From positions 3,815,937 to 3,879,936 of the forward strand of contig CM053331.1 in NCBI GenBank assembly GCA_028583605.1: a stretch of 64,000 nt of DNA, written 5' to 3'. Position numbers and translations under genes: made by a program. Origin of the DNA: Dastarcus helophoroides (lineage: Eukaryota > Arthropoda > Insecta > Coleoptera > Bothrideridae). Shown here piece by piece: positions 46,440-57,408 of the stretch (position 1 is the stretch's first letter; the number at the start of each line of letters is the position of its first letter). The notes below the pieces were generated by a model that worked only from the letters and a program-made list of their open reading frames with translations, was not told where the DNA came from and searched no databases.

Positions 46440-49300
46440 AATTAAATCTCGAGAGGGGGAACCTGCGGAATTGTTGTTCTCTTGTAAGAGAGTCGATAGA
46501 ATACTTGACTTGTAAAAATAACCAAATAATAAGACCAGGTTTTTAAAGAATAAATTTTAAGAAAGAACTTAGCCTAATCTTACGATTTTGATAAATACAT
46601 TTTACATTTTATGTTGCATGCTGAATAATACGGTTTTTGGAAAAGTTGTGGAGAATGAGATATGATCAACGTTAATATAACATTATCATTGATATCAACG
46701 TCAACATCAATAACTTATCATTAAAGAACGATAATATTTAAACTAAAAGTATCAAATTAGCGATAACTTTTTAATAACAATGTTGTCAAATAAATTTTTA
46801 AACTAAGTTACACTTTTCAAGAGCGACCATTTCTGCTTACATTATTGGTCAACAGTCCACCACTAAACGTCTAACGTCCACTACTAAACGTCTAAGAGAC
46901 TGGCACTATTGCAGTTTAAAAGGTATTTTTTGCAGAGCGGTTATTGAAGCTATTCTGCAGTTTATTTTACAAACTGAAAGGTGACAATATTCTTAAGAAT
47001 CACATAGACCAAGTTTACTAATTTTTTCTCGGAGCACTTGTTAACAATTAAATTTGTTTAACTTATTTTTTGTTGGTTTATTTAATCAAACAGACGAGAT
47101 CTATTAAGATGGAAACCAGTCTTTGGTTTTCAAACTTTTATCTTTTAAAAATTAAATTTCAAAAGAGGGAACTTGCAGAATTTTTGTTCTCTTGTTAAAG
47201 AGTCAATAAAATACTTGACTTGCAAAAATAACCAAATAATAAGACCAAGTTTTTAGAAATAAATTTTAAGTAAGAAGCTAGCCTAATCTCACGATTTTAA
47301 TAAATACTTTTCACATTTTATGTTGAATGCTGAATAATACGGTTTTTGGAAAAATTATGGAGAATGAGATATAATCAACGTTGATATAACATTATTATTG
47401 ATATCAACGTCAACATCGATAACTCATCATTAAAGAACGATAATATTTAAACTAAAAGTATCAAATTAGCGATAACTTTTTAATAACGATGTTGTCAAAT
47501 AAATTTTTAAACTAAGTTAAACTTTTCAAGAGCGACCATTTTTATTTACATTATTGGTCAACAGTCCACCCCTAAACGTCTAACATCCACTACTAACCGT
47601 CTAAGGGACTGCACTATTGCAGTTTAAAAGGTATTTTTTGCAGAGTGGTTATTAAAGCTATTCTGCAGTTTATTTTACAAACTGAAAGGTGACAATATTC
47701 TTAAGAATCACATAGACCAAGTTTACTAATATTTCCTCGGAGCATTTGTCAACAATTAAATTTGTTTAACTTATTTTTTGTTGGTTTATTTAATCAAACA
47801 GACGAGATCTATCAAGATGGAAACCAGTCTTTGGTTTTTAAACTTTTATCTTTTAAAAATTAAATTTCAAGAGAGGACACTTGCGGAATTTTTGTTCTCT
47901 TGTAAAAGAGTCAATAAAATATACTTGACTTGCAAAAATAACCAAATAATAAGACCAAGTTTTTAGGAATAAATTTTAAGTAAGAAGCTAGTCTAATCTC
48001 AAGATTTTGATAAATACTTTTCACATTTTATCTTGAATGCTGAATAATACTGTTTTTGGAAAAGTTATGGAGAATGAGATATGATCAACGTTGATAAAAC
48101 ATTATTATTGGATCAACGTCAACATCAATAACTTATCATTAAAGAACGATAATATTTAAACTAAAAGCATTAAATCAGCGATAACTTTTTAATGTCGATG
48201 TTGTCAAATAAATTTTTAAACTAAGTTACACTTTACAGGAGCGACCATTTCTGCTTACATTATTGGTCAACAGTCCACCACTAAACGTCTAACGTCCACT
48301 ACTAAACGTCTAAGAGACTGCACTATTGCAGTTTAAAAGGTATTTTTTGCAGAGTGGTTATTGAAGCTATTCTGCAGTTCATTTTACAAACTGAAAAGTA
48401 ACAATATTCTTAAAAATCACATAGACCAAGTTTACTAATATTTCCTCGGAGCATTTGTCAACAATTAAATTTGTTTAACTTATTTTTTGTTGGTTTATTT
48501 AATCAAACAGACGAGATCTATCAAGATGGAAACCAGTCTTTGGTTTTCAAACTTTTATCTTTTAAAAATTATATTTCAAGAGAGGGAACTTGCAGAATTT
48601 TTGTTCTCTTGTTAAAGAGTCAATAAAATACTTGACTTTCAAAAATAACCAAATAATAAGACCAAGTTTTTAGAAATAAATTTTAAGTAAGAAGCTAGCC
48701 TAATCTCACGATTTTAATAAATACTTTTCACATTTTATGTTGAATGCTGAATAATACGGTTTTTGGAAAATTTATGGAGAATGAGATATGATCAACGTTG
48801 ATATAACATTATTATTGATATCAACGTCAACATCGATAACTCATCATTAAAGAACGATAATATTTAAACTAAAAGTATCAAATTAGGGATAACTTTTTAA
48901 TAACGATGTTGTCAAATGAATTTTTAAACTAAGTTAAACTTTTCTAAAGCGACCATTTCTGCTTACATTATTGGTCAACAGTAGGTGACCAATCCACCAC
49001 TAAACGTCTAACATCCACTACTAAACGGCTAAGAGACTGCACTGTTGCAGTCTAAATTGTATTCGTTTTGCAGAGTGCTTGTTGAAGCTGTTCTAGAGTT
49101 TGTTTATTATACAAAGTGAAAGGTGGCGCTATATTCAAGAATCACATGAACGAAGTCTACTAATATCTTCTTGGAGCATTTAAATTTGATTAACCCTTTT
49201 GTTGTTGGTTTATTTAGGTTTATTTAACCAAAGAGGCAAGGCTTATTATGAGATAAAAACCAGTCTTTGGTTTTCAAACTGTAAATTTGATAATTCACCT
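46440..49300. repeat. four ~708-bp tandem repeats
   Basis: Units start near 46441, 47150, 47859 and 48566. Each includes GAGAGGGAACTTGCAGAATT, AATGCTGAATAATACGGTTT followed by TTGGAAAA (the conserved core in reverse orientation), ATCAACGTCAACATCAATAA, CATTATTGGTCAACAGTCCA, CCACTACTAAACGTCTAAG and CAGACGAGATCTATCAAGAT. Copies 2 and 4 are most alike. The fourth loses similarity after about 49.25 kb. Frames inside are not shared between copies, so no gene is called. Confidence 0.9.
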
Positions 49301-49395
49301 ACTTATTGACGTGTGAATTTGTGTTTTTTGTGGGGGCTTTATAGGCCCTGTCACCTAATTTTTTTTGTAACGTCCATACATGTGTTTGAGTTTCA

Positions 49396-49893
49396 TTCAG
49401 TATTATATATCCAGGGTTTTACAGCCAAGCCCAATATCTAACCTACACTCGTACCTTCCAGATTTTCTGGTCTCAGTATTTCTTTGCCAGTCAGATTATA
49501 TCTTTATTTAAGAGATTTGGACAATCACACGCAATGTCTAAACTTGTTTTCTTTTCAGTCCCACTCAGTCAACATTGGTCACTTTCTGCTAAGTAAAGTT
49601 TAACCAGATGTCCTTTAAAATTCCGATAGTCAGTAAGCAGATTTAGTGCTTCGCTTAGAGTGCTTTTATTTATAACAAGAAATACTTCAGCCCTTGATTG
49701 CAAGGTTTTATCCATCAGCAATCCCGCTTACCTGCATGTAATTATTTTGCTCCACCGGTTCAAATGAACCCGTTTGAGGTTTCTTAGGACGATGTTTTTG
49801 CCTACATCATACGGCATGCCTACGATCTGTTTAAAAGAAACTTTTACTGAGCCCCCTCTTGCCAGCTTGTCGGCGACCTCATTGACGGAAATG
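49396..49893 (-). pseudogene. LINE (non-LTR retrotransposon) RNase H and C-terminal fragment
   Basis: On the minus strand the frame reads VNEVADKLARGGSVKVSFK, then GMPYDVGKNIVLRNLKRVHL, NRWSKIITCR, a stop in place of the usual Gln, AGLLMDKTLQSRAEVFLVIN, KSTLSEALNLLTDYRNFKGH, LVKLYLAESDQC, a stop, SGTEKKTSLDIACDCPNLL. The xNExADxLAR block is the end of the RNase H domain of insect LINEs, and LLTxxxxxxGHL...C...ET..xIxCxCP is the Cys/His-rich tail that follows. Stops and a frame change near 49480 show decay. The reverse transcriptase part is absent. Confidence 0.85.
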
Positions 49894-50178
49894 TTTAACC
49901 AGATGTCCTTTAAAATTCCGATAGTCAGTAACCAGAATTAATGCTTTGCTTAAACTGCTTTTATTTATAACAAGAAATACTTCAGCCCTTGATTGCAAGG
50001 TTTTATCCATCAGCAATCCAGCTTTCCTGCATGTGGTTATTTTGCTCTACCGGTTCAAATGTACGAGGTTTTTTAAGACGATGTTTTTGCCTACATCATA
50101 AGCATGCCTACGATCTGTTCAAAAGAAACTTTTACTGAGCCCTCTCTTGCCAGCTTGTCGGCGACCTCATTGACGGAA
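49892..50178 (-). pseudogene. second copy of the LINE RNase H fragment
   Basis: The same region, duplicated in tandem with a unit of about 290 bp: GACAAGCTGGCAAGAGAGGG (ADKLAREG) near 50160 down to AAGGACATCTGGTTAAACAT at 49893. It differs from the first copy by small indels around GTACGAGG (first copy GAACCCGTTTGAGG) and ends exactly where the first begins. Confidence 0.85.
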
Positions 50179-50179
50179 T

Positions 50180-51320
50180 TCAAGTTAAACAGAAATTAAA
50201 TTTTAGAAGAAATAATTTAATTTTTCTCCTTATCCTAAAACAAATATATTGTTGATTTGCTTCCATTATTTGAGCAACGCAAATTACATCCCTCAATGTG
50301 AATGAGAACCTTTTAAAGAAATATTAGAAATGCGATAAAACAATTTTCAAGTTAAAACTCATTTGATGTTTCAATCTGAAAGTGACGAGGAAATTTGAAA
50401 GTAAATCGCAATCAAGAGAATCCCCTGAAACTTTTTTAATTTTGCTCAGACCAAGTAATATGGAAATAATTTTAATTCTTAGGCGAAAAACGCTAAAGCG
50501 AACACTAAATGAGCATTTAAAAGGCTTCAAATTTTATATTTTATTAAGTCTACTTGCAGTGAAGCCATTTTCAAGAGCTTGCACCTGCAATATTGCATAA
50601 TTAAATTCAGGAAAATGATTCAATCTCAATATATTTCTCAAAGCCGATAGGCAGTGCAATTCAAAAACAAAGTTTTATTGCTGCACTTGTAAGAGATTTA
50701 TTACTTGGATTTATAAACGATAGATTAGCACTGTTTAAAAAAAATGCTTCTTTACCTTAAACCCTGAAGAAATTGTAAAAATTTCAATATTTTGATATCA
50801 TTAGATATCACAATCAAATATTTTTTTTATCCTTAATTTTTATTGTAAAGCTATTTAGTGTTTCTAGGAATTTTGACCTTTTTTAATCCTATTTAATTTA
50901 CACTTTAGCTAAAACAAATTTTGATTTTTTTATAGCTTTAGGATGAAAATTAAAGAGGAATTAAAATGACAACTAAAAACGTAAACTTAAGATTTAAAAA
51001 AAGTCAAAGTTGTGACCTTTTTTCAAAATTTTGAATGTGAATGGACTTGACGACCTTTTGTTAATTTTGTCACTTTCAAGTCAATATATTTGCCTAATCA
51101 TTGCATGTCACACCGAGGGCGCTTGCATTTAATGAATATTGCTATGCAACCCATAATACAAGAAAAGGATTGCACTACTCGTCACATTTGTTACTTTAGT
51201 TACATCATATATAAACTGATTGGAAGAGCTGAATATTGATGAAATAAATCGATTTCTTTACAGTTCCCATATGACTGAAACAAAGAATTTTTTTTTAGTT
51301 TGATTTATTTCACGTTATAA
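50180..51320. other. AT-rich sequence, no gene seen
   Basis: A frame of 72 codons at 50382-50600 has an overlapping frame of similar length on the other strand and no recognisable domain. The rest holds stops in all frames. No repeat structure stands out. Confidence 0.4.
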
Positions 51321-51324
51321 CAAC

Positions 51325-51519
51325 AGACACTTTATTCCATATATTTCTCTCTGACATAAATATATTTTCTCTCTTGCATAAATATATTCTCTCTCTGACA
51401 TAAGTGTCAACTATCCTGAGAGAAGCTATCTCCTTCCTGATGTGTGGATAAGTCTCGGAAAACTTCTTTCATCATAGTTGACATTTATGTCAGAGAGAAA
51501 TGTACGAAATAAAGTGTCT
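51325..51519. mobile_element. 195-bp MITE with ~37-bp terminal inverted repeats
   Basis: The left end AGACACTTTATTCCATATAT followed by TTCTCTCTGACATAAAT is mirrored at the right end by ATTTATGTCAGAGAGAAATG and TACGAAATAAAGTGTCT (33 of 37 positions). Internal TCTCTCTGACATAA copies at 51375-51408 repeat the subterminal motif. There is no coding capacity. Flanks are AACA and AATT, so the target-site duplication is unclear. Confidence 0.8.
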
Positions 51520-51659
51520 AATTTAAACGCATTCCTAGTTTTAATTGTAGAAATTTTGGGCAGAGCCAACCTCTCATTTCTTTATGAAACATGTTAGCAA
51601 CAGAATCTAAAAGGGGTGTTTTTCAGGACTAATAATTTCTCAAAAATAAAAAAAAACCA

Positions 51660-52026
51660 GTGAAGGTTCAAGTTGTGCATTCTGCGGTTTTCGACGAAAC
51701 GCCGCCAGTTGCAGCGCGTACCGAAGCGCCGTCTATTGTGGACGTGCACTCAGTTGACGGCCGTCGCGTCGCGACATTCCCGGCCGATGCAGCAGGAAAG
51801 CAGGCAGGATCGATTGCCCCACCCCTGTAACTCGGCAACCCGCCGTACGATCTTTCTCTCTCTTCACGCACGCATCTATCCCATCTCGCCCGCATTTCGT
51901 TTGTTTACATGTTGCTGTCTGTTTTATTAAACTACCAAGACGAACTGCTGCCACTTATTTCGTTTCATAAGCTCTCTTACTGATTCAATTTGTTTGTCGC
52001 CCCCGGGACGTTATTGCTAGAAAAAT
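51660..52026 (+). promoter_or_regulatory. GC-rich island, possible promoter/5' exon region
   Basis: GC and CG density rise sharply (GACGGCCGTCGCGTCGCGAC). A + strand frame without ATG from about 51662 to TAA at 51829-51831 reads VHSAVFDETPPVAARTEAPS and IVDVHSVDGRRVATFPADAA; minus-strand frames across the same bases are open too, as expected for GC-rich DNA, so coding is unproven. The island leads to an ATG exon at 52027. Confidence 0.4.
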
Positions 52027-52087
52027 ATGGGGGCTGTTAGAGCAGCTGGGATAACGGTTGTTAACATTGGAAGTGAAGGGGTTGCAG
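52027..52087 (+). CDS. putative short first coding exon
   Basis: AAAAATATGG starts a frame MGAVRAAGITVVNIGSEGVA that ends at a good donor, TTGCAG|GTGAGG (52087/52088). It lies directly after the GC-rich island. No downstream exon was identified in the AT-rich sequence that follows, and the peptide matches no family I recognise. The call rests on start context, donor and composition only. Confidence 0.35.
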
Positions 52088-53040
52088 GTGAGGGCATTAT
52101 TCACAAATGATCAAGACTATAAATTCACAAGAAAAAAATCAATTCGAATTATACTACTTATCGAAATCAACGGTTTTAAAAACACCAATTTTTGTGTAAG
52201 TTTTTTAAGGATATGATTTAAAAAAAATAAATAACAAACACAAGCAGATTAAAGCTAAAAGTTTCTAGCCTTCAGGTCTTGGACTTAAATTTTTTTATCG
52301 TCTACAATCTTTAATTAATCATGCGGAAATCATAGAGGGATTTTTATTGTGGTTTATTTTTAAGAGGTCCACGAACTTAAATAAATTTGTCTTAATGACA
52401 TTTTCTTACAGATCTTCAAGATATTGTTTTTAATTTAAATTGTTTTTAAAACCATAGGTAAATATTTACTACATTATTTTCGTCCAAACCAAAAAGTTAA
52501 TTTTGCTTTTGCTAATCAATAACTTAATAAATTATAATTATGTAGAAAATGCAATTATAATTTTGAAAGCTGCAAAGCATTCCCTACAAATTCTGATCAT
52601 TGGTTTTGCCAAATTATCTTCATTCAAATCAAAAAAAATCACCTTTGATTTTAATAATCAATAACACAAGAAATGGTAATCTTATAGAGAATACAACTAT
52701 GGTTTTTAAAACTGCAAAGCATTTTCTACAAATTTTAGTCATTTTTAATTTAGTTTAATTAAAATTAACTAAATAAAAGATATAAATTCTACAATTGGGG
52801 ATACAGGATATACTTTTTCCGGGATTGGACCGTGTCAAAGTGAACACTTGTGATGTGACTTTTCTGAAGTTGCGGCTATACGTGGGGATTGCAGCGGCGC
52901 GATATTACCATCTCTTCGCGAGCAAGCCTAAGTGATCGATTCTTCAAAAGAATTTCGAAAGTTGATGGACGGGATTTTTAAAAACTTTTACTAGACTGGA
53001 GATTGCAGCAACTCAATACAGGGTAGTGCAATGGAAGTGT
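52088..53040. other. AT-rich sequence with a retroelement-like fragment
   Basis: Mostly AT-rich, with two diverged copies of a ~130-bp segment (TAATCAATAACWYAAKAAAT and CTGCAAAGCATTYYCTACAA, near 52520-52590 and 52665-52735). At 52803-52842 ACAGGATATACTTTTTCCGG and ATTGGACCGTGTCAAAG repeat a segment found again at 53164-53202. Confidence 0.5.
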
Positions 53041-53163
53041 CAACTAATCAAAATGATATTTTGCATAAGTTAATTATTTTAGTGTTTTGGATAAAGAAGT
53101 AGCTTTTTCTAACTTTAAACAATGATATTATTTGATAACGAAGGCTTCTACGGCCAGAGTCAG

Positions 53164-53262
53164 TACAGGATATACTTCTTCCCGGATTGGACCGTGTCAA
53201 AGAACTACTAAAAGTGTTCGACGTTTCGCCCACCATCGTAGGGGGCTTCTTCAGGAACAAAG
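53164..53262 (-). mobile_element. retroelement-type fragment with hammerhead-like core
   Basis: Minus strand: CCTGAAGAAGCCCCCTACGA, TGGTGGGCGAAACGTCGAAC, ACTTTTAGTAGTTCTTTGAC and ACGGTCCAATCC. CTGAAGA, a short stem-loop and GAAACG are arranged as in repeats derived from Penelope-like or other ribozyme-bearing elements. No protein-coding part is left. Confidence 0.5.
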
Positions 53263-53819
53263 AAAAGAAAAAATAAATGAAAAGAGGAATATGAGGGAAT
53301 AAGCAAAAATGAAAGGATGAAAAGGCCAATTTCAAAACATCGGCGCATACCAGAGACAAATTTCTTCTAAATTAAAAACTGGTACAAAGGATAAGAAAGT
53401 TTAGACAGAAGAGCACGGTAACTCAGTATGTTCACCATATAAGAGGCGAAACAGAACGCGCAAATGAATTACCAATTACATTCTCTATTATTTTTCCAAA
53501 AACCGTACTATTCAGCATAAACAAATACTTAAGTAATTGCTTCATTAACATGATTTTTTAAGTATTTTATAAATCTTTTACAGCTCTAGATAAGCCTTTA
53601 AGAAATTTAAGACTTCTTTGACTTTGTAGGTTTTGTTAGAATTGAAAATTGGTACAAAAATTAAGAAAATTTAAACAAAAAAACACGGTAACTCAGAATG
53701 TCCACCAAACTAAAGGCGAAACTCTTCTGGGGATATTCGCTCAACTAAGCATAACTTAACAAATAATGACTAAATAAACTATAATTATAATAAGTGGGCA
53801 AGTAGTAACTGGAAACAAA

Positions 53820-55275
53820 GTTGTTATTTAAAATCAATGACGTACACCAAGATATCCATTATAAACTACCAAAAGAAAGTTAAAAATAAACTGCAGCTCA
53901 ACAAAATTTCTTTCGTGCGTAAAATGTTGGCTTTGCTAGAAAAAAAAACGTTTTTTAAACTTTAAGCATCTTCTCGTTTAAAATAGGGATCATGTTGCAT
54001 AAGGATTCACTGCACAACTGACAAACATATTCATCAAATACACGGTAGACGTCGTAGATTCGTTGGCAAGTTGTTGATAAACTATAATTATAATAAGTGG
54101 GCAAGTTTTAACTGGAAACAAAGTTGTTATTAAAAATCAGTGACGTACATCAAGAATTTCCTTATAAACTACCAAAAGAAACTTAAAAATAAACTGCAGC
54201 TCAACAAAATTTCTTTCGTGCGTAAAATGTTGGCTTTGCTAAAAAAAAACGTTTTTTGAACTTTAAGCATCTTCTCGTTTAAAATAGGGATCATGTTGCA
54301 TAAGGATTCACTGCACAACTGACAAACGTATTCATCAAATACACGGTAGACGTCGTAGATTTGTTGGCAAGTTGTTGATAAACTATAATTATAATAAATG
54401 GGCAAGTTTTAACTGGAAACAAAGTTGTTATTAAAAATTAGTGACGTAGATCAAGAATTTCCCTATAAACTACCAAAAGAAACTTAAAAATAAACTGCAG
54501 CTCAACAAAATTTCTTTTGTGCGTAAAATGTTGGCTTTGCTAAAAAAAACGTTTTTTGAACTTTAAGCATCTTCTCGTTTAAAATAGGGATCATGTTGCA
54601 TAAGGATTCACTGCACAACAGACAAACGTATTCATCAAATACACGGTGGACGTCGTAGATTCGTTGGCAAGTTGTTGATAAACTATAATTATAATAAGTG
54701 GGCAAGTTTTAACTGGAAACAAAGTTGTTATTAAAAATCAGTGACGTACATCAAGAATTTCCTTATAAACTACCAAAAGAAACTTAAAAATAAACTGCAG
54801 CTCAACAAAATTTCTTTCGTGCGTACAATGTTGGCTTTGCTAGAAAAAAAAATGTTTTTTGAACTTTAAGCATCTTCTCGTTTAAAATAGGGATCATGTT
54901 GCATAAGGATTCACTGCACAACTGACAAACGTATTCATCAAATACACGGTAGACGTCGTAGATTCGTTGGCAAGTTGTTGATAAACTATAATTATAATAA
55001 GTGGGCAAGTTTTAACTGGAAACAAAGTTGTTATTAAAAATCGGTGACGTACATCAAGAATTTCCCTATAAACTACCAAAAGAAACTTAAAAATAAACTG
55101 CAGCTCAACAAAATTTCTTTCGTGCGTAAAATGTTGACTTTGCTAAAAAAAACGTTTTTTGAACTTTAAGCATCTTCTCGTTTAAAATAGGGATCATGTT
55201 GCATAAGGATTCATTGCACAACTGACAAACGTATTCATCAAATACACGGTAGACGTCGTAGATTCATTGGCAAGT
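53820..55275 (-). repeat. five ~301-bp tandem repeats with a shared Cys-containing frame
   Basis: Units (CTACCAAAAGAAACTTAAAA at 53866, 54168, 54469, 54769 and 55071) are 300-302 bp long. On the minus strand each carries a frame STTCQRIYDVYRVFDEYVCQ then LCSESLCNMIPILNEKMLKV, ending QKTF. It is bounded on one side by TATAATTATAG, which could act as an acceptor. The CxxC...C spacing is faintly like the end of a ZAD-type zinc-binding domain, but the match is weak. Copies differ by amino acid changes at Y/H and Q/L, so no strong selection is evident. The array may be a multiplied exon. Confidence 0.8.
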
Positions 55276-55518
55276 TGTTTCTTTCTTGATACTACAACCC
55301 ATAATGCTAACAAAACGTTTGGATGTATCGTTGTGTCCAACGTTCCAATTTGCAGCTTCGCTCAAGGTAAAACAAGTACCATTGGCTTCGACATGACAAA
55401 ATTCAAGTGTATGTGTGCAGGTTTCAGTTTCGTTGTAGCAGCTGAAGCAAGAAAAGCTTTAAACAGTGCAGATGTGAAACAGCAGATAGATAAAGATATG
55501 AAAGTAGCTCATTTGTAG
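55276..55518 (+). CDS. unrecognised small frame next to the repeat array
   Basis: An open + strand frame of about 80 codons runs to TAG at 55516-55518. It reads SCFFLDTTTHNANKTFGCIV, VSNVPICSFAQGKTSTIGFD, MTKFKCMCAGFSFVVAAEAR and KALNSADVKQQIDKDMKVAHL. The first codons (MASCF from TTG-like context at 55267) belong to the 301-bp repeat, so the true start is probably upstream or in another exon. Cys-rich with an Ala-rich helix near the end; no family recognised. GC content and codon use are above local background, which supports a real exon or a piece of a mobile element. Confidence 0.4.
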   Translation, partial: CFFLDTTTHNANKTFGCIVVSNVPICSFAQGKTSTIGFDMTKFKCMCAGFSFVVAAEARKALNSADVKQQIDKDMKVAHL

Positions 55519-55693
55519 GTATTTTATTCGACTGCGCTATAATAAATTAACTGACAATATTGTTGACGTATTATAGAAGTATTGAGATATTGAGGACAGT
55601 TATTTTAGCATCTTACGACACCTTACGGTATAAGGGAATTGATTATATATATATATTTTAGCATAAGGCTGCAACAAATTAATTTGCGGCAAT

Positions 55694-55886
55694 TTTCTCA
55701 AGCAGCTTAGCTAATCTTTGCACTTCTTTAGATAATTTTAAAAATAAAAGTGTTGTTTTAGTGGTTACGTTTACAATCACTTAGAACTATCCATCTAAGT
55801 GATTGTGAAGGTAACCACTAAAACAACACTTTTATTTTTAAAATTATCTAAAGAAGTGCAAATATTATCTAAGCTGCTTGAGAAAA
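55694..55886. mobile_element. 193-bp near-perfect snap-back hairpin
   Basis: Left arm (55694-55785) TTTTCTCAAGCAGCTTAG... to ...CAATCACTTAGA; right arm is its inverted copy (TCTAAGTGATTG... to ...AAGCTGCTTGAGAAAA). About 92 bp on each side pair with four mismatches and the loop is only ACTATCCA. This is a MITE of the snap-back type or a hairpin RNA locus. No target-site duplication is clear. Confidence 0.85.
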
Positions 55887-55889
55887 ACG

Positions 55890-57280
55890 TCTCAATTTGG
55901 ATGTTAACCAGTTAGTTGTTCTGAATTGAAACATTCGAAAAAAATCTCTTCAAATTAAAGTTAAAGACAATTTGGTTCTGGTTCAGAATGTTAAACTAAT
56001 AACTAAAGCGACCTGTTTAATTTTGAATTACACCAGGCACTAAAAAAAATTAAAAATTATTACAATTTTAGGTTATTTTAAAACGCTGTAACTCAAAGAA
56101 AGATATTCATAGAAAGAATTTTAAAAAAAATTAAAAGTCCATCCCTAATTTTTAGTTTTTAAATTGTAAATTTCAAAAGATATAAGAATTTGCACTCTTT
56201 TAATAAATTATATAAAAATCGTGACTTAAACACTTTTTTAAATGGTTGCTTATTATAAAAATGTCTAGAAACTTTAGTAAATATTTTGTTAATGTTTTCA
56301 CTATAAGTCTTTTCTAGGTAATTTAACTGTCTTTAACCTGACTGGTCTTTGTGCCCTACATAGTAATTTTTTATTGAATTATGGTTATTTAAAACAAACA
56401 AAAAATTTTTGACTTTGGTAATCAATAAGGTTAATAAAAATAATCGCACAGAAAATACAAGTACAGTTTCTAAAAATTTGCAGGTTATTTCATACAGGTT
56501 TTTTAGCATTTCTTATTTACATGGACAGTGATGTGTTTATTTTAGTATTCTTCGAAATATAATAACATTTTATTATTGTACAAATAAAAAATTAACGAGA
56601 GATATTCTTCGGAATACTTAATTTAAATTAAAGAAAATTTAAACAAATTGGTAATTAATTTATTTTAAATCTTTTTTTGTTTAAAAAAGAAGCCTTAGAA
56701 TTGAACTAAAGAACTTTCGAACAATCTCTAACTCGTTATAAATGTGTTTGAGAAATAAGCAAAGCTCAAGTTCATCGTCTTGCTATGCACAAGTAAATTG
56801 CCAAGTTAAATTCTCCGCAATTTTTCCAAAAACTATACTATTCAGCATGAACTAATGTGTGAATTATTCCTTCATAAGTATGATCTCTTAGGTGTCTTAT
56901 AAACACTTTACAGCTTTAGATGAGCATATTGAAACTTTTTAAGTCTATAAGTGTTTTCTTTAACTCTGTGACATTTTAAAAAATCCTAAGTTTAAGATTA
57001 ATTTTCTTTTAGTTTAAAAATCTGGGTCAGTGTCTTATAAATTTAACCTGTATAAGAGTTTTTTTCTGTACAAATTTAGAACTTAAAAATAAAAGTTCGT
57101 CTTTTTTAAATATGTTATAAGTTAAAAATAATTGGAAAAAAAACATATTCATCACCAAGCGACTGAAATTTTACTCTAAATACCTTCAAAATAATCTCTA
57201 ACACGTTAAAATTCTGTTTTTAAAATAAACACAGCTTATTTCGATTGCATTGCTACGCGCAAATAAACTGTTAGTTGCAT
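55890..57280. other. AT-rich sequence with degenerate units of the 3' repeat family
   Basis: Stops in all frames. At 56823-56850 TTTTTCCAAAAACTATACTA and TTCAGCATGAAC are a diverged copy of the motif found throughout 35-64 kb, and the sequence after it (TATGATCTCTTAGGTGTCTT, ACTTTACAGCTTTAGATGAG) matches the same position in the units at 57.3, 60.7 and 53.5 kb. Confidence 0.5.
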
Positions 57281-57408
57281 TCTCCATCTTTTTTCCCAAA
57301 ATTGTACTATTCAGCATAAACAAATACTTAAGCCATCTCTTCATTATTATGATTTCTTAGGTATTTAATAAACTTTCTACAGCTCTGAATAAGCTTTTTA
57401 CAGCTTTA

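Noticed and set aside
47778..47966. 62-codon frame within a 708-bp unit
   Set aside because: The frame is broken in the other three units, so it is not conserved.
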